Origin: Rhodococcus sp. KRD162
GTDB lineage: Bacteria; Actinomycetota; Actinomycetes; Mycobacteriales; Mycobacteriaceae
Direction: 5' to 3'
Assembly (NCBI RefSeq): GCF_017168335.1
Contig: NZ_JABFAU010000003.1
Coordinates: forward strand, 523,561-587,560
Length of the DNA: 64,000 nt
A model generated the notes under the pieces. That model ran no database searches and had not been told where the DNA came from. It saw only the letters and a program-made list of their open reading frames with translations. This document shows positions 17,923 through 27,886 of this stretch, in pieces. A program made the position numbers and the translations under genes. How positions within the stretch are numbered: position 1 is the stretch's first letter; every line of letters begins with the position of its first letter.

Positions 17923-18996
17923 ATGAACGCCCATGTGCACGCCACCGCCCCCGCCCGCCGCGAACTCCCGGACGCGCCGTTCCTGGCCGCGATCGCCGGC
18001 CGGGCCCCGTCGCGCCGGCCGGTGTGGTTCATGAGACAGGCAGGTAGGTCGCTGCCCGAGTATCGCAAGATCCGTGCCGGCATCGGCATGTTGGACTCGT
18101 GTTTCCGCCCCGATCTCGTCGCCGAGATCACGCTGCAACCCGTTCGTCGACACGACGTCGACGCGGCGATTCTGTTCTCCGACATCGTCGTCCCGCTCAA
18201 GGCCGCCGGCATCGATCTCGACATCGTCGCGGGCACCGGACCGGTCGTCGCTCAGCCGGTGCGTTCGGCCGCCGATGTGGCCGCACTGCCGATTCTGAAC
18301 GCCGACCAGGTGGAGCCGGTGGCCGATGCGGTGCGGATCCTCACCCGGGAGCTCGTGAACACGCCGCTCATCGGGTTCGCCGGGGCCCCGTTCACCCTCG
18401 CGTCCTACCTGGTCGAGGGCGGCCCGAGTCGTAATCACGAGAAGACCAAAGCGCTGATGCGCTCCGACCCGACGACCTGGCATGCCCTGCTCGACGCGCT
18501 GGCGACCACCACGATCACGTTCCTGCAGGCGCAGTTGGCGGCCGGGGTCGATGCAGTGCAGGTGTTCGACTCGTGGGCGGGCGCGCTCTCTCTTGCCGAC
18601 TACCGCGAGTACGTGCTGCCGCATTCACTGCGTGTGTTCGACGCCGTGTCCTCGGCCGGAGTTCCGAAGATCCACTTCGGTGTCGGAACCGGAGAACTAC
18701 TGGGGGCGATGGGCGAGGCCGGTGCCGATGTGGTCGGCGTCGACTGGCGGATTCCGCTCGACGACGCCGTGCACCGTGTCGGCGGCGGAAAGGTGCTGCA
18801 GGGAAACCTGGATCCCGCGGTGCTGTTCGCGGGCTGGGATGCCGTCGAGGCCGAGGTTCGCCGCATCTCCGCCGAGGCCGACCGCGCGGTGGCCGCCGGT
18901 GCGCGTGGGCACGTGTTCAATCTCGGCCATGGAGTGTTGCCGGATACCGATCCCGCGATTCTGACCCGCGTGGTCGCACTGGTGCATTCGTTGTGA
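17923..18996 (+). CDS. hemE: uroporphyrinogen III decarboxylase
   Basis: A 357-aa enzyme that removes the four acetate carboxylates of uroporphyrinogen III to give coproporphyrinogen III. Signatures are [18 protein letters not shown] (with the substrate Arg residues), [12 protein letters not shown] with the catalytic Asp, [17 protein letters not shown], and [13 protein letters not shown] with the conserved His. ATG 17923 is used because the conserved region begins shortly after and GGAAG lies upstream; a longer frame to 17851 adds only unconserved residues. The stop overlaps the hemY GTG (GTGA). First gene of the coproporphyrin-dependent heme cluster. Confidence 0.95.
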   Translation: MNAHVHATAPARRELPDAPFLAAIAGRAPSRRPVWFMRQAGRSLPEYRKIRAGIGMLDSCFRPDLVAEITLQPVRRHDVDAAILFSDIVVPLKAAGIDLDIVAGTGPVVAQPVRSAADVAALPILNADQVEPVADAVRILTRELVNTPLIGFAGAPFTLASYLVEGGPSRNHEKTKALMRSDPTTWHALLDALATTTITFLQAQLAAGVDAVQVFDSWAGALSLADYREYVLPHSLRVFDAVSSAGVPKIHFGVGTGELLGAMGEAGADVVGVDWRIPLDDAVHRVGGGKVLQGNLDPAVLFAGWDAVEAEVRRISAEADRAVAAGARGHVFNLGHGVLPDTDPAILTRVVALVHSL

Positions 18997-20348
18997 CGGC
19001 GCGGCGATACGCCGTTGTCGGCGGCGGGATTTCCGGTCTCGTCGCGGCGTACCGCCTTCGGCAGTCCTGTGGGCCGGATGCCGAGATCACTCTCGTCGAG
19101 GCCTCGCCTCGCATCGGCGGCACGCTACGGACGGCGGCAGTCGGCACGGACTCGCTCGACGTCGGAGCCGAGGCCTTCATCGGTCGGCGTCCGGAGGTGC
19201 CGGCGCTGCTCGCCGAGCTCGGTCTGTCGGATCAGCTGGTGCATCCGTCGCCGCTGCGTCCACTCGTGTTCTCCGGCGGCCGGACGCATCCGCTGCCGGC
19301 AGGCACGCTGATGGGGATACCGTCCTCGGCCGAGTCGGTGCGGGATCTGGTGGATGCGGACGACCTGCGCACAATCGAGACCGAGTCCACGCGACCGTTC
19401 GCATGGACGGCGGGCTCGGATGTCAGTGTGGCCGATCTCGTGGGCACCAGGTTCGGCTCCCAGGTCGTCAGCCGGTCGGTCGATCCGTTGCTCGGCGGCG
19501 TGTACTCCGGCTCGGCGAGCTCGATCGGCATGCGCGCTGCGCTACCGACGCTGGCGGCCGCATTGGATCGTGGCGCGACGAGCCTGACCGAGGCCGTATC
19601 GGCAGCGCTCCCCACGCCGTCGCCGGGTCCGGTGTTCGGTGGGTTGCGCGACGGTTATGCGGTGTTGCTCGACGCCCTCGTCGCGGCGACCGCTGCCCGG
19701 ACGGTCGTCGGAACAGGCGTCGAGGGCATCCGCCGAGAGTCGCACGGCTGGTCGGTGGACGGCGTCGGACTCGTCGACGGCGTGGTGCTGGCGGTCCCTG
19801 CGCCCGTTCTCGGTCGTCTCGTCGCCGAGGTGGCACCGGCGGCGTCGCAGGCCGCGCAGAATATCGAACTCGCATCCTCGGTCGTGGTCGCGCTCGCGTT
19901 TCCCCCGAGTGCGCACTTGCCGCAGAATTCGGGAATTCTGGTGGCCACCGATGCCGGATTGGATGTCAAGGCCTTCACCCTGTCGAGCCGCAAGTGGCCG
20001 CACCTGGGGGAGCGTGACGCGGTACTGCTGCGGGCCTCGCTCGGTCGCTTCGGTGACGGCACGGCTTCGAACCGATCCGACGCGGAGTCGATCGAGGTGG
20101 CGCTCGCAGACCTCGCTGCGGTGGCGAACATCGACGCGCGACCGGTCGCCGCGACCGTGCAGCGCTGGCCGGGAGGCCTGCCGCAGTACGCACCGGGGCA
20201 CCTCGACCGCGTCGCCGCCATCGAGGCGGCAGTCGCCGACCTACCGGGCCTCGAGGTCGCCGGGGCCTGGCAACGAGGCGTCGGGGTGCCCGCGTGTATT
20301 GCGTCCGCCACCACCGCTGCCGCGCGTCTGATCGAAGTGGCACGATAG
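18993..20348 (+). CDS. hemY: coproporphyrinogen III oxidase / protoporphyrinogen oxidase-type flavoenzyme
   Basis: A 451-aa FAD enzyme starting with the Rossmann motif [17 protein letters not shown] and [12 protein letters not shown]. In Actinobacteria with HemQ this enzyme oxidises coproporphyrinogen III to coproporphyrin III (also named CgoX/HemG). The C-terminus [17 protein letters not shown] completes the FAD site. GTG 18993 shares 4 bp with the hemE stop, so the two are coupled; 4 bp separate its stop from hemQ. The whole set hemE-hemY-hemQ reflects the coproporphyrin-dependent route, in which iron is inserted before the last decarboxylations. Confidence 0.92.
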   Translation: MTARRYAVVGGGISGLVAAYRLRQSCGPDAEITLVEASPRIGGTLRTAAVGTDSLDVGAEAFIGRRPEVPALLAELGLSDQLVHPSPLRPLVFSGGRTHPLPAGTLMGIPSSAESVRDLVDADDLRTIETESTRPFAWTAGSDVSVADLVGTRFGSQVVSRSVDPLLGGVYSGSASSIGMRAALPTLAAALDRGATSLTEAVSAALPTPSPGPVFGGLRDGYAVLLDALVAATAARTVVGTGVEGIRRESHGWSVDGVGLVDGVVLAVPAPVLGRLVAEVAPAASQAAQNIELASSVVVALAFPPSAHLPQNSGILVATDAGLDVKAFTLSSRKWPHLGERDAVLLRASLGRFGDGTASNRSDAESIEVALADLAAVANIDARPVAATVQRWPGGLPQYAPGHLDRVAAIEAAVADLPGLEVAGAWQRGVGVPACIASATTAAARLIEVAR

Positions 20349-20352
20349 GGCC

Positions 20353-21048
20353 ATGGCACGCCTCGATTACTCAGCGCTCAACTCGACTCTTCGCTACCTG
20401 ATGTTCTCGGTCTACAAGGTCACGCCCGGTGCTCTGGGCGAGGATCGGGCCGCGGCCGCCAAGGAAGCGAAGATGTTCTTCGAAGGTCGTGAAGACAAGG
20501 GTGTGGCGGTGCGCGGGGTCTACGACATCGCCGGAATGCGCGCCGACGCGGACTTCATGGTGTGGACCCACGCCGAACGTATCGAGGACCTCCAGGCGAC
20601 GTACTCCGATTTCCGTCGCACCACCGCGCTGGGCAAGGCGAGCACTCCGGTCTGGAGCAACACCGCGCTGCACCGCCCGGCCGAGTTCAACAAGAGCCAT
20701 GTCCCGGCCTTCATCGCCGGTGAGGATCCGGGAGCGTACATCTGCGTGTACCCCTTCGTCCGCTCGATCGATTGGTACCTGCTGCCCGACGACGAGCGTC
20801 GGACGATGCTCGCCGATCACGGCAAGGCCGCGCGCGACTACAAGGACGTCCGCGCGAACACCGTGCCTGCTTTCGCTCTGGGCGACTACGAGTGGATCCT
20901 GGCGTTCGAGGCCCCCGAACTGGACCGCATCGTGGACCTGATGCGTGACCTGCGGGCCACCGAGGCCAGACGACACGTGCGCGAGGAAACCCCGTTCTTC
21001 ACCGGCCCTCGGGTCGAGGTGGACGCGCTCGTCGAATCATTGCCGTGA
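20353..21048 (+). CDS. hemQ: coproheme decarboxylase HemQ/ChdC
   Basis: A 231-aa chlorite-dismutase-fold protein that turns coproheme III into heme b using peroxide. [12 protein letters not shown] holds the catalytic Tyr, and the His in [12 protein letters not shown] is the expected proximal heme ligand. The start [21 protein letters not shown] is typical of actinobacterial HemQ. It is third in the heme gene chain. The stop overlaps the next gene's GTG (GTGA), so the HAD-like gene is translationally attached to heme synthesis. Confidence 0.94.
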   Translation: MARLDYSALNSTLRYLMFSVYKVTPGALGEDRAAAAKEAKMFFEGREDKGVAVRGVYDIAGMRADADFMVWTHAERIEDLQATYSDFRRTTALGKASTPVWSNTALHRPAEFNKSHVPAFIAGEDPGAYICVYPFVRSIDWYLLPDDERRTMLADHGKAARDYKDVRANTVPAFALGDYEWILAFEAPELDRIVDLMRDLRATEARRHVREETPFFTGPRVEVDALVESLP

Positions 21049-21749
21049 CGGCGACCGGCGCGCGAGACATCGAGGCGGTTCTGTTCGATTTCTCCGGCAC
21101 CTTGTTTCGACTCGAGGAGCATCCGTCGTGGTTCGACGGAATCTGCGGTGCCGACGGAACACCCGTCGACGGTGCCGCAGCAGCGGAGCTGATGCGCAGA
21201 ATGACTGCTCCGGTGGGCGAGACCGTCGAGTTCGACGAGCAGACCCGGCACGCCTGGCGACATCGCGATCTCGATCCTGCGCTGCATCGACGGGCCTACC
21301 TGCACGTGCTTGAGCAGTCCGGCGTCACCGATCCGGCGCAGGCCGAATCGGTCTACGGGCGAGTGATCGATGCCGATTGCTGGACGCCCTACCCCGATAC
21401 CGAAGCGGTGCTGAAGTTGCTTGCCGCGGAGTCGATTCGCGTCGGGATACTGAGCAATATCGCGTTCGACATCCGTCCGGCATTCACCGATCGCAACTTG
21501 CACGAGTACGTGGACGAGTTCGTGCTCTCGTTCGAAGTCGGTCAGGTCAAACCGAATCCCGAGATCTTTCGGCACGCCGTCGCGGCCCTTGGCGTCGATC
21601 CGTCCGTGACCCTGATGGTGGGCGACAGTGCCGAGGCCGACGGCGCGGCGCGTGAGATCGGCTGCAGCTTCGCGCTCGTGGATCCGGTGCCGACGGCGAA
21701 GCGTCCCGATGCATTGTTGGCAGCGTTGAGCGCGTTCGGGATTCGGTGA
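21045..21749 (+). CDS. HAD-superfamily hydrolase-like protein with altered motif I
   Basis: A 234-aa HAD-fold protein. Motif I reads LFDFSGTLF: the nucleophile Asp is present but the second Asp, the usual acid/base of phosphatases, is Ser. Motif II is GILSNIAFD (Ser), motif III Lys is in [10 protein letters not shown], and motif IV is MVGDSAEAD. The helical cap between motifs I and II (about 25-100) is type C1. Reaction unknown; loss of the second Asp is seen in non-phosphatase HADs such as dehalogenases. Start and stop both overlap the neighbours by GTGA (hemQ upstream, molybdoenzyme downstream). Confidence 0.82.
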   Translation: MTATGARDIEAVLFDFSGTLFRLEEHPSWFDGICGADGTPVDGAAAAELMRRMTAPVGETVEFDEQTRHAWRHRDLDPALHRRAYLHVLEQSGVTDPAQAESVYGRVIDADCWTPYPDTEAVLKLLAAESIRVGILSNIAFDIRPAFTDRNLHEYVDEFVLSFEVGQVKPNPEIFRHAVAALGVDPSVTLMVGDSAEADGAAREIGCSFALVDPVPTAKRPDALLAALSAFGIR

Positions 21750-24070
21750 CGACCGCAGTGGCAGGCGTCCAGCACATGGGCCACTGGGGCATGTTCCGAG
21801 CCGAGTCGGACGGACGCGATGTGACCGCGGTCCACCCCGAGATGTCCGACCGCAATCCCTCCCCGGTGCTGGGTAACCTCGTCGGCTCGGTGACTCACCG
21901 GTCGCGGATCACCGCACCGGCGGTGCGCAGAGGTTGGCTCGAGCATGGGCCAGGGCCGACCGACAAGCGTGGCAGCGACGAGTTCGTCGAGGTCTCGTGG
22001 GACGAGCTGACCGATCTGCTGTCGGGTGAATTGCGCAGAGTCGTCGGTGAATACGGCAACAGTGCCATCTACGGCGGGTCGTACGGGTGGGCGAGTGCCG
22101 GACGCTTCCATCACGCGCAGAGTCAGGTGCACCGATTCCTCAACTGCATCGGCGGTTACACCCGATCGGTGCACAGCTACTCCCTCGGTGCGACCGGGGT
22201 CATCATGCCGCATGTTCTCGGAGCGCATTGGAAGATGTTCTCGCGCTCCACATCATGGAACGTGATCGCCGAGCACACCGAGCTGTTGGTGGCGTTCGGC
22301 GGAGTCCCGGTGAAGAACACCGGTATCAATCATGGTGGTACGTCGGATCATCCGACGCTCGGGTCGCTCGACGCGATGCGCGCCCGCGGTGGGCAGATCG
22401 TCACCGTGAGCCCGCTCCGAAGCGACCTGACCGGTGACTCCCGCTGGATCGCACCGCGTCCCGGCACCGATGTCGCGATGATGCTGGCTCTGGCTTTCGT
22501 TCTCGTCGACGAGAAGCTGCACGACACAGCCTTTCTGGAGAAGTACTGCCAGGGATACCCCGAGTTCGAGCGCTACCTCCTCGGTATCACGGACGGCACG
22601 CCCAAGACCCCGCAGTGGGCGTCGGCGATCTGCGGCATCGAGGCCGCCGTGATCGCGGATCTGGCACAGGAGATGGCCTCGAAGCGCACGATGGTGACCG
22701 TCACCTGGTCGTTGCAGCGGACCGAGCACGGCGAGCAGGCCCCATGGATGGGCATCACGCTGGCGGCGATGTTGGGCGGCATCGGTGTTCCTGGTGCAGG
22801 GTTCGGACATGGCTACGGTTCGATGAACGAGCCAGGGCTGGCCCCGGTTCCGTATCCGTTGCCGACTCTCCCGCAAGGGATCAATCCCGTGCCGGATCTG
22901 ATTCCGGTTGCCGCGGTCTCGGACATGCTTCTCGATCCTGGCGGTGAATTCGACTACGACGGTAAACGATTGACGTATCCGGACATCCGAATCGTCTACT
23001 GGGCCGGCGGAAATCCCTTTCACCACCACCAGGATCTGGGACGGCTACGTCGCGCTCTCGGTAAGCCCGATACCGTCGTGGTGCACGACCCGTACTGGAC
23101 GCCGATGGCCAAGCACGCCGACATCGTCGTTCCCTCGACCACGTCGTTGGAGCGATCGGATCTGAGCTGCACCCGCAACGATCCCTTGCTCGTCGCGATG
23201 GCCCCGGCCGCCGCGCGGTTCGCCGATTCCCGCGACGACTACGACACGTTCGCCGAGCTGGCGACGAAACTGGGTGTGGGGGAGCAGTTCACCGAGGGGC
23301 GTAGCTCGCAGCAGTGGCTCGAGCATCTGTACCAGCAGTGGCGCGGATATTTGCGCGTCGCCGGCGTCGAGACCCCGGAGTTCGACGACTTCCGGCGTGC
23401 GGGTTCGTTTCGGATGCAGACCGAGGACGATCTGACGTTCTTACAGGATTTCCGAGCGGACCCGACGGGCAACGCGCTGCGTACGCCGAGCGGGAAGATC
23501 GAGATCCATTCGGCGACCGTGGCGGGGTTCGACTACGAGGACTGCCGCGGGCACCCGATGTGGTTCGAGCCGCAGGAATGGCTCGGCGGGCCACGCGCCG
23601 AGCAGTTTCCGTTGCATCTGATCGCCAATCAACCCCGAACCAGGCTGCACAGTCAGCTCGACCACGGCGCGGTGAGCCGGAACTCGAAGATCCAGGGCCG
23701 CGAGCCGTTACGCATGCACCCGTCCGCGGCCGCGGCGAGGGGAGTCTCGGACGGGGACGTCGTGCGGGTGTTCAACGACCGCGGTTCGTGCTTGGCCGGC
23801 GTGATCGTCGACGACGCAATGCTGGAATCGGTGGTGCAGCTGTCCACAGGAGCATGGTACGACCCGCTCGATCCGGCCGATCCCGGTTCGATGTGTGTGC
23901 ATGGCAGCGTGAACGTCCTGACCGCCGACACGGGAGCGTCCTCGTTGTCGCGGGGGTGCACGGGCCAGCATGTGTTGGTGGAGATCGAACGCTACGACGA
24001 GCCGCTGCCGCCGATCACGGCGTTCGATCCACCGGTGTCGACGAAGGTCAGAACACCACGCGAGAGATGA
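21746..24070 (+). CDS. molybdopterin oxidoreductase, DMSO/biotin sulfoxide reductase (BisC) type
   Basis: A 774-aa bis-MGD molybdoenzyme. YGGSYGWASAGRFHHAQ matches the DMSO reductase/TorA/BisC Mo-ligand segment, in which a Ser coordinates molybdenum. There is no N-terminal Cys cluster, so no 4Fe-4S centre, as in BisC. Other cofactor-binding blocks are GINHGGTSDHPTLGSL, IVYWAGGNPFHHHQDL and the C-terminal FPLHLIANQPRTRLHSQLD. No twin-Arg signal is seen, so it should be cytoplasmic and reduce S- or N-oxides such as biotin or methionine sulfoxide. It is fused by a GTGA overlap to the HAD gene, and its 3' end overlaps the convergent MaoC gene by 23 bp. Confidence 0.9.
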   Translation: MTTAVAGVQHMGHWGMFRAESDGRDVTAVHPEMSDRNPSPVLGNLVGSVTHRSRITAPAVRRGWLEHGPGPTDKRGSDEFVEVSWDELTDLLSGELRRVVGEYGNSAIYGGSYGWASAGRFHHAQSQVHRFLNCIGGYTRSVHSYSLGATGVIMPHVLGAHWKMFSRSTSWNVIAEHTELLVAFGGVPVKNTGINHGGTSDHPTLGSLDAMRARGGQIVTVSPLRSDLTGDSRWIAPRPGTDVAMMLALAFVLVDEKLHDTAFLEKYCQGYPEFERYLLGITDGTPKTPQWASAICGIEAAVIADLAQEMASKRTMVTVTWSLQRTEHGEQAPWMGITLAAMLGGIGVPGAGFGHGYGSMNEPGLAPVPYPLPTLPQGINPVPDLIPVAAVSDMLLDPGGEFDYDGKRLTYPDIRIVYWAGGNPFHHHQDLGRLRRALGKPDTVVVHDPYWTPMAKHADIVVPSTTSLERSDLSCTRNDPLLVAMAPAAARFADSRDDYDTFAELATKLGVGEQFTEGRSSQQWLEHLYQQWRGYLRVAGVETPEFDDFRRAGSFRMQTEDDLTFLQDFRADPTGNALRTPSGKIEIHSATVAGFDYEDCRGHPMWFEPQEWLGGPRAEQFPLHLIANQPRTRLHSQLDHGAVSRNSKIQGREPLRMHPSAAAARGVSDGDVVRVFNDRGSCLAGVIVDDAMLESVVQLSTGAWYDPLDPADPGSMCVHGSVNVLTADTGASSLSRGCTGQHVLVEIERYDEPLPPITAFDPPVSTKVRTPRER

Positions 24071-24506
24071 TCTCGGCAACGAGCGCAGGCTTGTCCTCGC
24101 CCTCGATTTCGAGAGTTCCGGTCGTCACGATCTGCAAGGCTCCACCGGAGGCATCCTCGACCGAGGTCAGGGTGCTCTGCAGGCGCACGTGCGCTCCGAC
24201 CTTCACCGGGTTGATGAAACGTACCTTGTTGGAGCCGTAGTTGATTCCGAGCTTGGTGTTCTCGATGGTGTAGATCTGCCAGTTGAGCATCGACACCAGT
24301 GACAGGCTCAGAAATCCGTGTGCGATCGGCGCGCCGAACGGGCTTTCCTTCTCGGCCCGCTCGACATCGACGTGGATCCACTGGTGATCACCGGTGGCGT
24401 CGGCGAAGGTGTTGACCCGCTCCTGGGTGATCTGTAGCCAGTCGCTGGTGCCGAGGTCTTCGCCGACGGCTGCCTTGATCTGCTCTGCTGATGTGAAAGT
24501 GCGCAT
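24048..24506 (-). CDS. MaoC-like hot-dog dehydratase
   Basis: A 152-aa hot-dog protein of the MaoC/NodN group. The hydratase-2 active-site segment is visible as FADATGDHQWIHVD, with the catalytic Asp and His, followed by GAPIAHGFLSLSLVS. Family members hydrate enoyl-CoA or enoyl-ACP with R stereochemistry. ATG 24506 is chosen over a 6-residue longer frame since TACTGT just upstream looks like a -10 box, giving a very short or absent leader. The 3' end overlaps the molybdoenzyme gene tail-to-tail. Confidence 0.87.
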   Translation of the reverse strand: MRTFTSAEQIKAAVGEDLGTSDWLQITQERVNTFADATGDHQWIHVDVERAEKESPFGAPIAHGFLSLSLVSMLNWQIYTIENTKLGINYGSNKVRFINPVKVGAHVRLQSTLTSVEDASGGALQIVTTGTLEIEGEDKPALVAEIISRVVF

Positions 24507-24534
24507 GCTCACAGTATGGAGCACACGCCACCGA

Positions 24535-24963
24535 TCAGGATGCAGGCTTGAGCGTCAACGAGATCGAGTTGATGCAGTAGCGCTGGTCGGTCGGCGTGGG
24601 GTAGCCCTCACCCTCGAACACGTGGCCGAGGTGGCTGTGGCAGCTACGGCAGATGACCTCGACGCGGCGCATTCCGAGCGTGGTGTCTTCCTTCAGGATG
24701 ACGGCGTCACTGTCGGCCGGATCGAAGAAGGACGGCCAGCCGCAGTGGGATTCGAATTTCTCGGTGCTGCGGAACAGTTCGGCACCGCAGGCGCGGCACT
24801 CGTAGATGCCTTCGGTGGTGGTGTCGGTGTATTCGCCGACGCCGGGCCGCTCGGTGCCCGCCTGGCGGAGCACTGCATATTCTTCGGGGGTCAGCTTCTC
24901 GCGCCACTGGGCGTCGGTGAGCTGGACGGCCGGAGCGGAATTGTTGTCGGTTGCTGAACTCAT
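24535..24963 (-). CDS. msrB: peptide methionine-(R)-S-oxide reductase
   Basis: A 142-aa MsrB that repairs methionine-R-sulfoxide. CRACGAELF and VICRSCHSHLGHVF supply the two zinc-binding Cys-x2-Cys pairs, GWPSFFDP the substrate pocket, and DQRYCINSISL the catalytic Cys. ATG 24963 is preferred to GTG 24969 because a TATTAG-like -10 box lies just upstream, implying a leaderless message. It sits next to aftC as in M. tuberculosis. Confidence 0.95.
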   Translation of the reverse strand: MSSATDNNSAPAVQLTDAQWREKLTPEEYAVLRQAGTERPGVGEYTDTTTEGIYECRACGAELFRSTEKFESHCGWPSFFDPADSDAVILKEDTTLGMRRVEVICRSCHSHLGHVFEGEGYPTPTDQRYCINSISLTLKPAS

Positions 24964-24990
24964 GCTCACACGCTAATACGATTTGTCGGA

Positions 24991-26229
24991 CTATGCCGTT
25001 TTCGCTGGTGGCGTGCCCGGCAGCAGGTAGCTGGGTTCGATTCCCTCGCTCAATCGTCCCTCGCTTCGGGCAGCGAAATAGCGTCCGACGAGCACTCCGA
25101 AGATGACGACGATCAGCAGTGCCCAGCCGAACGTCGTACGCAGATAGTCCAGCGCGCGGCCGGTCTCGATCCAGCGACCGGACAGCCAGCGGTCGTAGTT
25201 CATGAACCCGTAGATCGCGAGCCACGCGGGCCAGTTACGGAGCACGGAGTTCTTCAACACCACGGTCATGAGCAGAGGGAACAGCATCATCGAGTAGTAC
25301 ATCTGGCCCAGGGATCCCAGTAGCCAGTGTGCCGTGAGGATCAGGCCCGAGGCGGTCGAGAAGAAGAACAGTCGATCCTCGCGGCAGTACCGGTAGAGCA
25401 GCCACAACGACACCAGAACCATCAGACCGAGTACCGCGCGGATTCCCAGGGTGAGGAACTCGGGGACGCCGTAGTAGCGGCCGTTGCCGACCACGGCGCT
25501 GTTGAAGTAGTCACGGGTCTGCAGCAGATAGGGCAGCGTGCGATCGACGAAGTTCATCGGGTCGACCGACAGGGGCCAGGCAATCACCATGAGCACCACA
25601 GGAATCGCGATCGAGGTGATGAACACCTTCCACTGACGGGTCATCAGCGGCAGCAGAAGCAGCGGCGCGAGCATCGGCTTCACCGCGAGAGTCAGTCCCA
25701 TGGCGACGCCTGCCGACAGGTCTTTGCGCTGAAGCAGAAATCCGATGAACGCCACTTCGCCCAGCAGAACGAAACCGTTGAAATTGGTGAACACCAGGGT
25801 GTTGGTGACGGTTTCGCTGACGAACGCCGCAAGCAGCAGCGCGGGAGCGGCGACCGAATCGAGTCGGAATCCGAAGATCCGCAGCAGAATGTACAGCGCG
25901 ACGAGGATGGCGATGGTGCTGGCGAGGATGAACAGCCAGCGGGAGCGCTCGGGATCGATGACGGCGATCGGCGAGAGCAGCATCGTCGCGCTCGGTTGAT
26001 AGAGGTAGTGCGGATCGACGGAGTCGAAGTTCGCCGTGTACACGGGCTGGCGGTTGAGAAAGGCCAGAGCGGCGTTGTACACCGGGTTGAAATCGTTGGT
26101 GATGTCACCGTTGACCGCCTTGATCACCACGCGTTGGATCACCGTCATGATGGCGATCGGCCACAGGGCGTACTTGATTACCTCGGCGGTCGTCCGCCCT
26201 GATCGCGGCTCCAGAAAGCTAAGTGACAC
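24991..26229 (-). CDS. aftC: alpha-(1->3)-arabinofuranosyltransferase AftC
   Basis: A 412-aa polytopic membrane glycosyltransferase (GT-C / GT87 type). About ten hydrophobic segments are evident, and the first periplasmic loop has NGDITNDFNPVYNAALAFL and DPHYLYQPSATML, where the acidic residues stand for the GT-C catalytic loop. It uses decaprenyl-phosphoarabinose to branch the arabinan of arabinogalactan and lipoarabinomannan, so the host builds a mycolata cell wall. GTG 26229 follows TACCGT by 6 nt, again consistent with a leaderless transcript. Assigned partly by its position between msrB and the hydrolase-like lipoprotein gene. Confidence 0.88.
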   Translation of the reverse strand: MSLSFLEPRSGRTTAEVIKYALWPIAIMTVIQRVVIKAVNGDITNDFNPVYNAALAFLNRQPVYTANFDSVDPHYLYQPSATMLLSPIAVIDPERSRWLFILASTIAILVALYILLRIFGFRLDSVAAPALLLAAFVSETVTNTLVFTNFNGFVLLGEVAFIGFLLQRKDLSAGVAMGLTLAVKPMLAPLLLLPLMTRQWKVFITSIAIPVVLMVIAWPLSVDPMNFVDRTLPYLLQTRDYFNSAVVGNGRYYGVPEFLTLGIRAVLGLMVLVSLWLLYRYCREDRLFFFSTASGLILTAHWLLGSLGQMYYSMMLFPLLMTVVLKNSVLRNWPAWLAIYGFMNYDRWLSGRWIETGRALDYLRTTFGWALLIVVIFGVLVGRYFAARSEGRLSEGIEPSYLLPGTPPAKTA

Positions 26230-26323
26230 CCGGGAACGGTACCCGAGGCGGTCGTCGCAGCAGAGAAGGACACCCTCGAACCCAGCCCTCGTCGGCTGTG
26301 CCGAGCCGCGGACGGTACTCGAC

Positions 26324-27886
26324 TCAGGCGGGGCAGACCGTGCCGTTCGTAGGAAGCGCAGCGTCCCGCGCGTAGTCGACCGCGATGGTCTGCAGACACT
26401 GGGATCCGCCGAGACTGGGATGCCCGCTGCCCTGCCACGCAGCCGACGCCACCGCAGTCCCGGTGGCTCCGACCAATCCGGTGACCGAGGACAGTCCGCC
26501 GTTGCCGACGATGGGGTCGCCTGCGTTGGACAGCACCAGCACCGGAACGTCCAGCGAGCTGGGTAGTGGGGTGGACGGTGCCGTCGGCCAGGACGAGCAC
26601 AGCAATGCCGTCAGGGCGGCGTCGGTGCCGTAGATCGGATACCGGTCCGTCCACTGGGCCGAGAGGTCACGCACCCCCTGCGGCGATGGCCACTGCTGGC
26701 CGTCCGTGCAGCGAGATACGAATTGACCGTCGGTGCGGTACGCGTTTCGAGCGCGTTGGGCGAGGGTGGACAATGCTGCGGTGTCGGACCGGGCGGCCTC
26801 GGACAATGTCTGGGACAGCTCGGTGGCCCGAGACGAGGCGTCGCCTGCTGTCGATGCAAGCGCGAAGGTGATGCCATCGAGGATTTCGTGGGTGGACAGC
26901 GGCGCGAACTCGCCGCCGGCGGCGCGTCGGATCAGCTGCGCCACGGCACCTGTCGGATCGCTGCCCAGTGCGCAGTTCAGCGCGACGCAGCGTTGCGCGA
27001 AGGCTGCGAAGGCAGCTTCCTTGCCCTGGGTTCGCTGCTCGGCGAGCGTGATCTGATCCGTGCCGACTCCGGTCGGGGAATCGAGGACCACACGCGAGAT
27101 GTGATTCGGGTACTTCGCCGCGTAGGCCAATGCGGTCAGCGCGCCGTTGCCCGAGCCGATCAACCCGATTCGGTCCACGCCCCAGAGCTGGCGGAGCCGG
27201 TCGAGATCGTCCGCGGCGTAGGTGGTTCCGAAGGCGAGTTCCTGCGGCTGCAGCGTATCGGTGCATTCGATGGTGGCATCGCGGCCCGCGTCGACGGCAC
27301 GATCGACTGCGTCGGCATTGGATCTGGTGAACTGCCCCAGCGCATCGACGGCCGCTCCGGCAGGGGGGTCGATGCAGTCGACCGCAGTGGATCGGCCGAT
27401 GCCTCGCCGATCCACCGCGACGATCGGGTGAGCTTCGAGAAGTGTCGACAGCGGGCCTGCGGCCATGGTGGCCAGCGTGCCGATCGAGGATCGATCCGAG
27501 CCGGAGGTGAACACCAGCGGGCCGGCATCGGTGGGAGTTCGATCGAGGCGTGCGCGCAGAGCACCGACAGCGAAGGTACCGAACATCTGCCCGCTGACAT
27601 CGACGTCGGCCTCGTATTCTGCGCACTCGAGTATCAGACCGGGGGTGCTGGCTGTGAGCCCGAAAATTCCGAGCGTGGGAGCAGTGCAGTCGCCCCAGGC
27701 CAGGTCTGTCGTCGGGACGGCGAGCGCGGCCGGTGCAGGTGGCGCGTCCGCAGACGATTCTGCAGGCTGACCGGGCGATTGCTGCTCCACCGCGACATCG
27801 GGACGGATCGACGGCCCTGCCCCGCAGGCCGCGCACATCGTGGCGAGGACGAGGACGGCGGCGAGCAGCGAACGTTTCTGCGTCAC
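26324..27886 (-). CDS. secreted alpha/beta-hydrolase-fold lipoprotein, TAP-like, probable pseudoenzyme
   Basis: A 520-aa exported protein. The N-terminus is a lipoprotein signal (LLAAVLVLATMCAAC, with lipobox Cys at about 21) followed by a Pro/Ala/Ser-rich linker. The remainder is the tripeptidyl-aminopeptidase-like hydrolase fold with the C-terminal TAP domain. The acid (NAGDPIVG) and His (GSGHPSLGG) positions are kept, but the elbow that should read Gly-x-Ser-x-Gly reads GSGNG at about 243-247, so the nucleophile is Gly. It may therefore not be a hydrolase. Same genomic position as a secreted protease-like gene in M. tuberculosis (between aftC and the ribD-like gene). GTG start, probably leaderless. 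Confidence 0.83.
   Translation of the reverse strand: MTQKRSLLAAVLVLATMCAACGAGPSIRPDVAVEQQSPGQPAESSADAPPAPAALAVPTTDLAWGDCTAPTLGIFGLTASTPGLILECAEYEADVDVSGQMFGTFAVGALRARLDRTPTDAGPLVFTSGSDRSSIGTLATMAAGPLSTLLEAHPIVAVDRRGIGRSTAVDCIDPPAGAAVDALGQFTRSNADAVDRAVDAGRDATIECTDTLQPQELAFGTTYAADDLDRLRQLWGVDRIGLIGSGNGALTALAYAAKYPNHISRVVLDSPTGVGTDQITLAEQRTQGKEAAFAAFAQRCVALNCALGSDPTGAVAQLIRRAAGGEFAPLSTHEILDGITFALASTAGDASSRATELSQTLSEAARSDTAALSTLAQRARNAYRTDGQFVSRCTDGQQWPSPQGVRDLSAQWTDRYPIYGTDAALTALLCSSWPTAPSTPLPSSLDVPVLVLSNAGDPIVGNGGLSSVTGLVGATGTAVASAAWQGSGHPSLGGSQCLQTIAVDYARDAALPTNGTVCPA

Noticed and set aside
17779..18624. A 281-aa frame opposite hemE
   Set aside because: Shadow of hemE without recognisable domains.
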